Part shown: positions 12,101 to 24,100 of the stretch, piece after piece
Numbering within the stretch: the stretch's first letter is position 1
Layout: each line of letters opens with the position of its first letter
Assembly: GCA_036244855.1 (NCBI GenBank)
Contig: BQKZ01000696.1
Span: 1-64,000, forward strand
DNA length: 64,000 bases
From: Temnopleurus reevesii
Lineage: Eukaryota; Echinodermata; Echinoidea; Temnopleuroida; Temnopleuridae
Reading direction: 5' to 3'
Position numbers and translations under genes: made by a program
The notes under the pieces: model-generated
The model's database searches: none
Seen by the model: only the letters and a program-made list of their open reading frames with translations
Told to the model about the DNA's origin: nothing

Positions 12101-15100
12101 GAGCCCGCCACTACCATCGGTTTTCGGAGGTCTAGTGGTAAGTCACCAGACTAGTCATCAGGAGATCGTGGGTTTGATTTCTACTCGGTAATGTCTGTGA
12201 TTTTGGTAAAGCACTGTCAATCAGTGTTTATTCATGTTGGGATAAGGCAAGAATTATTTCAAGGAAATAACTACTTGAATCAAAAACTCATATTTAATGG
12301 TCATATTTCCTTCCGTTCCAGGTGAGGTTTCTGATTCTGAAAGCGATGATTCTGACTCGGGCTCAGACGATGGCAAATTCTACGAAGGCTATGATGAGGA
12401 TTTCATCGGGGACGAGGAGGATAGAGCCATGTTGGAGAAGATGACAGAGAAAGAACGAGAACAGGTCATCTACAACAGATCTGAAAAGAGAGATGCCCTC
12501 AGAACAAGGTCAGTATACTAGTAGAAATACATGTAGTAATTATAATGATTATGGAATAAATGTTAAATAAATATACTGGAAAAGTTGAAGGAGAAGGATA
12601 GAGCCATGTTGGAGAAGATGACAGAGAAAGAACGAGAACAGGTCATCTACAACAGATCTGAAAAGAGAGATGCCCTCAGAACAAGGTCAGTATACAAATA
12701 GTAGAAATACATGTAGTAATGATAATAATTATGGAATAAATATTAAATAAATATACTGGAAAAGTTGACGGAGAAGGATAGAAAACAGGTCATCGAATAG
12801 ATCTGAGAAGAGAGATGCTCTCCAAACAAGATCAGTGTATGAGTAGAAATAATGATGATAATAAATATGAAATAGAACAATGTTAGTGTTTGGAATATTG
12901 CCAGGCAGGAAGACCAGGAAGGCCAGTTTAACAGGAACAAATGTATTATAATTTGCTCAAATCTGGCCTATTTTATACACTTAAGAAGAGGATATAGAAA
13001 TCTATTGATGTCATTTCATGGAATAATTCTACTTTTCACATTTGATTAGCAGTTTAAGACATTGACAAAACTTTTCCAATTCTTTACTATGCAGTTCTGT
13101 GCGAAAAAGTTGCTACACAAAATGTATTTTGAATACTGGTAGCAATCCTGCTAAAATGATAGCAATTTGCGATGCGATACCAGGAAAATTATTCCCTGCA
13201 TTTTTGTTTAGTACCCAAGAAAGCTATTGTGCACCCACTTGTCTCATATTAAGACAACCTTGATACACAAGAGAATGATATGCTTGAATTAAAACATTTA
13301 GATATGGTGTTACGATCCAACTCTCCAACTCCCCAACTCATAGAGTTAGGCAAATGTCCTCTTGGAGGGTCAGTGTGTCTGCCCTGTTTCTGAGAAAAGT
13401 GACCTCATTTACATTTACAGTGAAACTGCCCACACACTTCTCAGATATAGGATACATATATCTCCCTTCTTTGAGGTCATTGCAGAAATAACACGAAATA
13501 ACTCAAAAGATCCCAAAACCGAAATGTAAAAACGAGCCCTAAAATCAGGTTTTTTGTTTTACATGATCTAATTTGATATAAAACAGTTATTTCAACATAT
13601 AATCCTCATAATAACCTTTTTGTAGATGTAGAATATGTTGGTATTCATGATTTCCTTCGTGGTTCTTCTTTACAGAGATTCTGTATATAATCTCAGATAT
13701 TTTAGGGTAGTATTCAGTTTACTCTGAGTGAGTTTTAGAGGTCAGTTCGAGCATGTCGAGTTACGGTTTAATTTATTCGGAGTTTGGAGTTTAGTTTTAG
13801 CCTGGAGTTAGATGTTGTATTTCCAGTTCACAGTTTGCAGTTTACATGCATTTCATGATCGTCTTGAGAACTGTTTGAGCAGCAGTATGCTTGACTGTCT
13901 GACTTTCGCAATAAAATACAAGCAAACGCAGATGATATCTCTTTGTCTTCCTTATAATTAACACCCCCTTTGTCATCAAAGTCGGTTCCACCACGGATTT
14001 TATCATAGGGTAAACATTTTGGACATTTTTCTAACCATGATCACCAGTGTTAGTCATGGAGACAGGTGCAATGCATTAATATTGTGNTAACAGGAACAAA
14101 TGTATTATAATTTGCTCAAATCTGGCCTATTTTATACACTTTAGAAGAGGATAATCTATTGATGTCATTTCATGGAATAATTTTACTTTTCACACTGTTG
14201 ATTAGCAGTTTAAGACATTGACGAAACCAATTCTTTACTATACAGTGCTGTGCGAAAAAATTGCTCGTACACAAAATGTATTTTGAATAGCAATCCTGCT
14301 AAAAATGCATAGCAAATTGCGATGGGGTACCAGGAAAATTTTTCCATGCATTTTGTTTAGTACCCAGGAAAGTTATTGTGCATCCACTCGTCTCATATTA
14401 AAGCCAAAGTAAAGTTTTGGTAAAAAGCGAATATTTTTGTCGCCAAATTTTGTCTTCAAATCTATATAAAATGAAACATAGTATCATGAGCATGTTGCGG
14501 AAAATATTGTGTGAAAAGCTATAACCTAAGATGTGCAAAATATTTCAGTGTCGTATCCCCCGACACTTATTCAATATTTAATTTTTTTGATAAAGGACAA
14601 CTTCTCATGCACAGAATTGGATGAAAATTTCAGAATTTCATCTTTGTGTATTCCTTTTTATGATTCTTTTGTCAAATCTCAGAAATAATTTTGTATATGC
14701 CCGATAAGAAGCAAAATATTTTTATTACCAAGAGAGGGCGCTAAATATGATTTAACGGCCAAATTCAAATTTTCAAAAGAATCAGCTCGTAATAAAGTAT
14801 GCTATGGTCTCAAAATGTGTATAAGAATTATATGTCATGATAAACATGCAAAATTTTCACATTTCTTAATCTTTACCAAAACTATGGGCTTTAAGACAAC
14901 CTTAATACACAAGAGAATAATATGCTTGAATTAAAACAAATAGATACATGTATGATAGTGTTACGATCCAACTCCCCAACTCATAGAGTTAGGCAAATGT
15001 CCACTTGGAGGGTCAGTGTTTCTGAGAAAAGTGACCTCATTACATTTACAGTGAAACTGCCCACACACTTCCTTCCGTCCAGGAAAGTTATTATGCTGAA

Positions 15101-18100
15101 CGTTTTGTCCACTTTTCATTGGGAATGGTTAATAGAGATTCTCTATATATAATCTCAGATATTTTAGGGTAATATTCAGTTTACTCTGAGTGAGTTTTAG
15201 AGGTCAGTTCGAGCATGTCGAGTTACGGTTTAGTTTATTCGGAGTTTGGAGTTAAGTTCTAGCCTGGAGTTAGATATTGTATCTCCAGTACACAGTTTGC
15301 AGTTTACATGTATTTTGTGATCGTTTTGAGAACTGTTTGAGCAGCAGTATGCTTGACTGTCTGACTTTCGCAATAAAATACAAGCAAACGCAGATGATGT
15401 CTTTTTGTCTTCCTTATAATTAACACCTCCTTTGTCATTAAAGTCGGTTCCCCCACGGATCCGTGACAATATTACGATTATTTATCAAAGGGTAAAAATT
15501 TTGGGCATATTTCTAACCATGATCATCAGTGGATTTCAAAATATTTAGTCATGGAGACAGGTGCAATGCATTAATATTGTTTATTACAATCTACTCTTTT
15601 TGTAACCCTTTATCAAGCATATGGGGATATCAGATTCTCTTTGACAAGCTAGTATTGATATTATTTAGTGAATGAGATATGTATTATACATGTTCCAATT
15701 GCCATGCTATAAATTCTTGTGCATAACTATACATTATAAAGTGTATGCCTATGTCATAATATGAATCTACAAGCGTGCATGCTTTATTTACATGTACATT
15801 GTGACATAGGAACTTTAATCTTACAATGTACTTTGATGTCTGTTCCATGATGTCAGATCTTGGGGCCTATTTAGTATACTGATAATGAAAAATATTATTG
15901 TTCAACAGGCATGAAATCGAGAGGAAGCTTAAGAAAGAGAAGAAGGAGCGCAAGAAGCAGAAGCGCGAGGAGATGATGAAACAAGCCGCCAACAACACCA
16001 CCCCCGCCGCCTCCGCAGCGGCTGCTCCCCCGACACCAGCCACGAGCAGGGCAGTAGTGGATGTGTATAACAACTCAAGGGAAAACCGGAGCAAGGAAAG
16101 GAGGCAGACCATCGAAACCAAGTAAGACAAGAAGGCAAGGGCTATAGAGGATCTCAAAGCTCTGAGGGAGAAGAAGAAGAAAGCAGGTGGGTGCTAAAGA
16201 TTGTGCTCTCATTGAGTACTGAAGTGTTATGCTTCTACAACTGATTACTGTATAAGCTGAAATTTTCACTCGGGTTTTATTTTTGGGAAATTTGCGAACA
16301 TCAATTTGCTTACTTTCTCTCATTTCAAAACTGTGGAAATATGTGAAAGGGTCTAAAGTTCAGTGGTTACTAGCCATCTCAGTTTTGGCTGGCATTGCAT
16401 GAGGCTGTAATCAAGTGCTATTATAGTATTAATGAGAGATATGACTTATAAATACATGGATATTGTTGCTTTGGTACTCTGTAGGGGGATTGCTTTGTAG
16501 GGGGATTGCTTTGTAAAATAACAAATATGGTAGCGGACAGACTTCAATATCAAGATCGCTGTAGCAATTTCGATATTGCCAATATTCTGTAATACTTAAA
16601 TTATGGTTACAAATTCAATTATGAAAATAAAAAGCTGAGCTAAATAAGTTATTATAGGAGATAATAAGTTCAGAATTAAGTCCATAATCTACAAGGTAAA
16701 TTTTGAATTAACATAATAATGCCTTTCGATCAATATTTTGAAGGTTTGTAGCTCTGCAGTCACAGAAATGTGATGATACCTACAATGAATGTATTCTTGA
16801 AAATATCTTCAAAAATATTTAGCGTAATATAAATATTATATGTCTGTGTAAACATTATTGACTGTGCATAGGAACATGTTACATGTTGAACTATTCTTTT
16901 AGTGTGTATGTGAAATAATACAAACTTTAGTAAGAGAACATATCTTCTCGTCCTGATACAGTCGAAAATGCGCCATCAAAGAAAGAACTTCTGAAGGCTA
17001 GCGACGTATACACAGACGACGAGGATGATGATGACGATGACGACGAGGATGATGACGATGATGACAGGAAGGAAGATGCGAGATCTACCGATCAGAGTGA
17101 TGCCTCTTCGGAAGCTTCGGATTCCGATAGAGAGGAGTAAGTTCATTTTTATCATGGGCCAGTTGTTTAAAATAATTTTGGATTGATAAAAATTAAAATG
17201 GGAATAACCTAACGGGTGAGCCAAATATCAAGAGGAGAGAAATATGGGTATTTTGATCATGCATTCCCAAGAAAAATTAGTTTTGTTTAGTTTTTTGAAG
17301 ATTCATACCTTAATTCTATTTTAAGGAATATTTGGGAATGGTTGGCTTGATCTCTCACTGTCTGTCATTTTAGTTAGTTATTCATAATTGCATATGTTCA
17401 CAGGAGTCATGAATAGCTGACCCCAACAAAGCAAGAAAGAGATTGCCAAACATTGTGTAGAGTAATTGTTCAAACTTGCCCCTTTAAATGGATGATCACC
17501 ATTGAGAAAATGAGCATCTTGGTATCAAGACAATCTCAGCTTTTTATTAAGTTTCTTGATGAACTCAGCACAACCTCGTGGCTATTTCTAACCACCTTCC
17601 TCAATCCCCCACTAAAAAAGCCGCAAAAAAACAATTTGTTACTGTGTGAATTATTTGAACATTTGAATCCCTCCTGAACAATATGCCAATAAAGATTAAA
17701 TAGTGCCTGGGTAAGAATAAAATGGAAATTCTAAATGCATATAAAATTGAATAAAACTTGCATGGAGTGCTAAAAATTCAGAGTGTTTTTGAGCCAAAAT
17801 TATTATGTATTAATAAGATTTATTATTTTCGAGTAATGAGGAAAAAGGTTTTGAAAAATAGGCTCATTTCTGCCTGTCTATTGAAAATTACTTATATTTC
17901 CTGTGTAAACTACAGAGCAAAAAGTAGAAGTAGATGGAAACCAATACTCTTTTAGCTAATCTTAGAGTTACTTGAATGATTTTTGAAAATCTGAATACAT
18001 CTAAGGGGGTGTTGCTCAAAAGTTGCAATTGATCGCAAGTTGCAGTTGATCAGAATGCGCCAATCAAAATCACAATTTCATGCTCGTCTTGTTAAATGCG

Positions 18101-21100
18101 CATACCGTGTGCAATTGAAAATGCGCATTACAATTTGCAAAGTTGCAGTTGATTTGCAGTTGATTTTGAGCAACACCCCCTAAGACTACTTTTACAATAT
18201 TAGCAATTTAGGTGCTATTTTCTCTTTACAGGACCTCAAGGATATCTTTGAATTTCTTCTCATTATGTTTGTTTTTTGTATCTATTTTCTGTTCTAATCT
18301 TGCTGAATATGTCGTTTTGTAAAAGTAACATGTAACTTATCAAAGTAATATGTAATTTATTATAACTTATCAGTTATTAATGAGTTGTGTTGCAAAATAT
18401 TCTGATTTCTTTCAGTGATGATGATGAACAGATGACGATGTACGTTTCTACTAAAGAGGAGTTGAACAGGATACGACTTAGCAGAAATAAATTAGAAAAG
18501 TAAGTAGTCACTTTAATGATGTTGCTTTTATTATATTATTCCTGTTTATTAGATATTAAGCAGAACATTTGATTAGCAGTTATATACATAGAGGAAATAT
18601 TTTAGCTCTGTACTTTACAGTTCTATGAGGAAAATTTTGCCAGACGCTATTGCAATGGCAAAACCAGGGAAATTATTTTCTGCTTTACATCTAGAGACAA
18701 AACATAAAGCTCTTCTTTGGCAAAAACAGTGAAGGGAAGGGGGTGACAGAAAGCAGAAATCTTTTCCCAATAATTTGACAAGTTGGAAAGTGATGTGACT
18801 GTGACCCACACTTCATCAAGAATCTGAGGAGAACAGCCTCATGGGTCCTTCTATGATTTAAAACCCAGATATGCCAACCATTCTGAAATATGCATGAGAT
18901 ATATTGTAAATTGTAAATTAATGAATAACGAGAACTGCTTATCTGATAATGGAGAGCTGTGGAGTAAAAGGAAGTCAAAAAAGAGCTTGAGCTTTCGATC
19001 TTAGCAGAATCTTAATCATAAGCAAAATGACAGAGAAATGAAGTCAACACACAAGTGTATGGAAAAAGCTAAACGGGGAGGTGGAGAGAAAGAAAAGAAC
19101 AGGATATATTGTAAATTGTCAGGATTTTATGACAACTGAATTGATGAGAGTATGCTTAATTTTGTAATTTTTGTTCAGCTGTTGCATTATTCACATTTTG
19201 ATCTGGACCTCATGCATATTCTGGAAAGGTTGATATCCTAGAAGACCATAAAGATACAGTCAAACCTAGTTATAAAGAGCACTGATATAACAAGCTCTCT
19301 GTATAACAAGGTAATTTTCCTGGTCCCATCACTTTGTATTTTATTGTATTTTGGCCCTGATATACATGTAACAAGATTTCAATATAAAGCGGTAACTTCT
19401 CAGGTCCCAACGACCTTGTTTTAACGAGATTAGACTGTATATGCATTGGTTATTCACTTCTGGTTGATAACATTTTTTTAGGTGGGTCCATATGCCCTTC
19501 TTTCCCACCACAACCACCGGTTGCTTTGTACGCATTGGTATTGGACAGAACAATGGCAGGCCTGTATACAGGGTAAGTGACTATTTATCATGTTTCACCA
19601 TGTTATTTGTGAAGCGTAGCCTGTATTGTGTCTGAACCTTGCTAAGTTTTTAACATTTTATGAGAAGACAGAAACATTTAGGGATGTTCTTATTTACCCC
19701 CTGGCAGTTTACTGTTCAGTTTGGAGGTCAGGAAAAGGAACAAATAGAATAAGGATAATAAAGAATGAAAGAAAATTTGTATCCGTATGATTAGTTACAC
19801 CCTTTTCATTATGGGTTGAAAGAGGATCATTTGGGTAAAGAAGAATTGAAGAAAGTTGATTAGTTTTCTCATGAAAGTGAGACAATTATGTAATATTATG
19901 TTTTCCTTTTGCATTTATGTTAACATTTTATATGCATATGATTATTAATGTACTGGCGTGTTCAATGTCCTATACACCAACATGACCAATACCTGCAACT
20001 GAAATGCTTGCTGTCAAGTGTTCAATACACCAGATGCTCTTTCTTGACATCGATATTCAATATTATGATAATGCCAAAATTCTCTTATCCTTCTCATTGC
20101 TCTTCTTCTCTCTTAACATTTATATCTCTCAAACAGTTTTTTTCCCTTTATCCATCTTGTTTTATCCTTAAATTGTTTTGTTTTCTTCAAATGATAATAT
20201 ATACTAATTAATTTATTTTTTTACTCTTCTTTAAAAATATAATTTTGTTTCACTTTGTTTGTTGTTAAGGCGATCCCAACACAAGCTATGCTTCCATGGT
20301 ACTCGCCTCCTTTAATTTTCTCACTTGTCATGTTATTTTGTATTGATTATGTCTATGAAAAAGGAAATAGATTCAATTCAATTCAAATTCAAATTCATCA
20401 ACTCTCTTCAATTACCCTGTTCATTATGCATGATCAAACAAGATACAACAATTTTATGTCTTGAAAGGTAAACATTATTTGTGAAATTACAAACATGAAG
20501 AAAGAAAGAAAGAAAAAATAAATCATTCAAATGCCCAGGAGCATGTTTGAAGATTGGGGTAAAATGGTCTGCTTGTTTGCAAATGTACTAGTTGTCTGCG
20601 CACTGCCCATTGCCATCATCCGCGTTACCCATTTCATACATGATGTTTAGCATGGGCGCCTAAAGCTTTCAAATGAGATGGTCTCCTCTTCGTGGTTGAA
20701 ATCACTCATTTACATATCACTAAAACAAGAGATAAGAAAAGAACATCAACAAAATGGTGATACGGGTTCATATCATAGGTAAAATCTTTGATGAGCTAAG
20801 TATGGAAGCATCCCGCAGACAAATTGACCAATAGGATTACAGCTCACTAGATGATTAAAAAGTTGATCAGCCATTAAAGGGGAACTTCACCCAGACATTG
20901 ATGTGTGCTCAGTGGATGAAGAAAAATACAATGGTCAATCTCTAAAAATTTGAGCAAAATCAGACAATCCATTCAAAAGTTATGAATTTTCTAAGTTTTG
21001 ATTTAATCCCCTCATGGGCTCCTCAAATTGGCAACCTACAGGCATAAAATGGCTGCCAACATGGAGAACTTTTAATTCACTTTGTACACAGAATTTCAAA

Positions 21101-24100
21101 TTTTCTTCTTTTTCTAGAAAAGTAGACACAAATACTTTACTCTTCAAGTATGATATGGACATTTTAATTCTGCATGCATTTTGGAATTAATTATGTTGAT
21201 TTATTGCCTACTATCCTACTATTCATGAGTTCCCCATGTTGGCAGCCATTTTGTGCATGTACGTTGCCAACTTGAGGAGCCCATGAGGGGATTAAATGAA
21301 AACTTTGAAAATTCATTACTTTTGAATGGATTGTTGGATTTTGCTCAAATTTTCACAGTTTGATCATTGTATTTTTCTTCATCCATTGGGACTGCATCAA
21401 TGTCTGGGTGAAGTTCCCCTTTAATGGCAGAGCAATATTCATCAGTATCTCAATATTAGTATGCATATTATACTCGTTTGTAAAAAGTTAGAATATCTTG
21501 TTTACTCATTTGACAGGTGGCAGAAATCATTGAAGTGGTAGAAACAGCCAAGGTGTACCCCCTTGGAAGTACTCGCACAAACAAGGGTCTCAGACTCAAG
21601 TAAGTTAAACCATTCCATCCTTCCACAGTATAAAGTAGATCAGTAGTGGCCGATATTTAATCACGTTGGGAGCTGTAGTATAATCATTCAGGTAATGCAA
21701 TTTTTCAGTAAGGAATGGGAATATGTGGAACCTTTGTGTGAGCAAAATTGTATCACAAAAACAAAATAAAAAATGGTTTTGTCACCTTTACCAGTACATC
21801 GCCACACATTCAGAGTGGGAAGTCAAATTGTTAGCAGTACATATTAGAAAAATGTTGGTCCCGCTCAATTTGGTTAAAGATGTGGTTAGTTGGCATGAAA
21901 AATGTCAGAATCCAAATTGATAGAGCAGTTGCTGCACTCTTACTGCTAACTAAACAATATCGGGAGTTAAAAGGATCAGCAGAGCATCATGACCATGCCT
22001 TTTCAACAAAAATGTCACGTCTGTTTTTTTTATATGTCCGCCACAAAATTCAGACCGTTGTGTATTCATGTCCAAGAAAAGTTCTCAAGATCCCTAGGCC
22101 AGAGGCAATATGAAATGTAGAATTCGGGAAAAATAACCAACCAAAGACAAATGGAAGAAGAGATTTTGAGAAGAATATTTGGTTGGCTTGCCCTTTCAGA
22201 TCTTCGTCCTTTTAATGTCTTCAAAATACATGTTGTGATATTTAAATCTTAGTAAAAGGCAATAATACAAAAAATGTCCATCAAGATATAATATTTGCAA
22301 TATGGTTTCATTTCTTGACACAGATATGCCTCACAAGAACGAGTCTTCAGGTTGGAGTTTGTATCAAACCAGGATTTTTCAGACACAGAATTCAAGAGAT
22401 GGCATGAAGATGTGAGAAATAGTATTATATGATGTATGATGTATGATATCCCCCCTCTTATTCCCTTCTCATCTACTCCTAACTCCTCCCCCTTTCCCCT
22501 AAACCCAACCCATTTACCAAATTCTCTATTCCTATCCCCTTCCCTCCCTTCCCCATTTTCACCCCACCCCTTTCCTGGCCCGACCTCTTTCTGTCCCCGA
22601 AATTTTCCTTTCCCTCCCCTCCCCCTACCCCTTTCCTTCCCCCTACCCCTTTCCCCCACCCATTTCCCCNNNNNNNNNNNNNNNNNNNNNNNNNNNNNNN
22701 NNNNNNNNNNNNNNNNNNNNNNNNNNNNNNNNNNNNNNNNNNNNNNNNNNNNNNNNNNNNNNNNNNNNNNNNNNNNNNNNNNNNNNNNNNNNNNNNNNNN
22801 NNNNNNNNNNNNNNNNNNNNNNNNNNNNNNNNNNNNNNNNNNNNNNNNNNNNNNNNNNNNNNNNNNNNNNNNNNNNNNNNNNNNNNNNNNNNNNNNNNNN
22901 NNNNNNNNNNNNNNNNNNNNNNNNNNNNNNNNNNNNNNNNNNNNNNNNNNNNNNNNNNNNNNNNNNNNNNNNNNNNNNNNNNNNNNNNNNNNNNNNNNNN
23001 NNNNNNNNNNNNNNNNNNNNNNNNNNNNNNNNNNNNNNNNNNNNNNNNNNNNNNNNNNNNNNNNNNNNNNNNNNNNNNNNNNNNNNNNNNNNNNNNNNNN
23101 NNNNNNNNNNNNNNNNNNNNNNNNNNNNNNNNNNNNNNNNNNNNNNNNNNNNNNNNNNNNNNNNNNNNNNNNNNNNNNNNNNNNNNNNNNNNNNNNNNNN
23201 NNNNNNNNNNNNNNNNNNNNNNNNNNNNNNNNNNNNNNNNNNNNNNNNNNNNNNNNNNNNNNNNNNNNNNNNNNNNNNNNNNNNNNNNNNNNNNNNNNNN
23301 NNNNNNNNNNNNNNNNNNNNNNNNNNNNNNNNNNNNNNNNNNNNNNNNNNNNNNNNNNNNNNNNNNNNNNNNNNNNNNNNNNNNNNNNNNNNNNNNNNNN
23401 NNNNNNNNNNNNNNNNNNNNNNNNNNNNNNNNNNNNNNNNNNNNNNNNNNNNNNNNNNNNNNNNNNNNNNNNNNNNNNNNNNNNNNNNNNNNNNNNNNNN
23501 NNNNNNNNNNNNNNNNNNNNNNNNNNNNNNNNTCCGTCCCCCTTTCCTTCCCCTTTTCTCCCCCCGTCCCTTTTCCTTCCTTTACCCTTTTCCTTCCTTT
23601 ACCCTTTTCCTTCCTTCCCCCGTCCCTTTCCTTCCTCCCCCTGCCTCACCTTTCCTGCCCCTTTCCCCTTCCTCCTCCCCTCATCCCCTTCCTCCTCCCC
23701 TCGCCTTTCCTGCTCCTTTCCCCTTCATCCTCCCTCCTCCCCCCTCCCCTCGCTTTTCCTGCCCCTCGCCATTCCTGCCCCTTTCCCCCTCCCCTCCCAT
23801 TTCCTGTCCCCTTCTCCCTCTCCTGTCCCCTTCTCCCTCTCCTCAACCCTCTCTCTGCATTTACAAGAAAAAAATCCAAACTGGTCCAATTTAATAAAAC
23901 AAAAAAATATTGATTTTGGGTCGAAAACGCCGCCATTGTATCATGCCATTATCAGGGAAATTTCATGCCAGCAGAAAAGCTGACATGAAAACTGATAATA
24001 AACAGGCCAGAATACAGCAATTAAGCTAAAACCCTCCCTCATTTATCACTATTATTGTTCGTGATGTTAGAGATTTACTCTAATTAAGGTCTCTACTTAG

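Larger units (their letters stand above)
14088..15581. repeat. Haplotype-like duplicate, copy 2
   Basis: Second copy of 12929-14086. It additionally contains the 489-bp TTAA element at 14402-14890 and a complete LTR-like sequence at 14959-15468. Confidence 0.8.

Noticed and set aside
16122..16127. GTAAGA as the real donor of RTF1 exon 5
   Set aside because: It leaves phase 2, which throws exon 6 out of its conserved frame; the donor at 16187 fits and preserves conserved residues.
21723..22113. Two plus-strand frames of 65 and 77 codons
   Set aside because: They lie in RTF1 intron 9, have no splice or family support, and the neighbouring exons join in phase without them.
22436..23983. A 515-codon Pro/Ser/Phe-rich frame on the plus strand and Gly/Arg-rich frames on minus
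   Set aside because: Product of the polypyrimidine tract and the N gap, inside an RTF1 intron.
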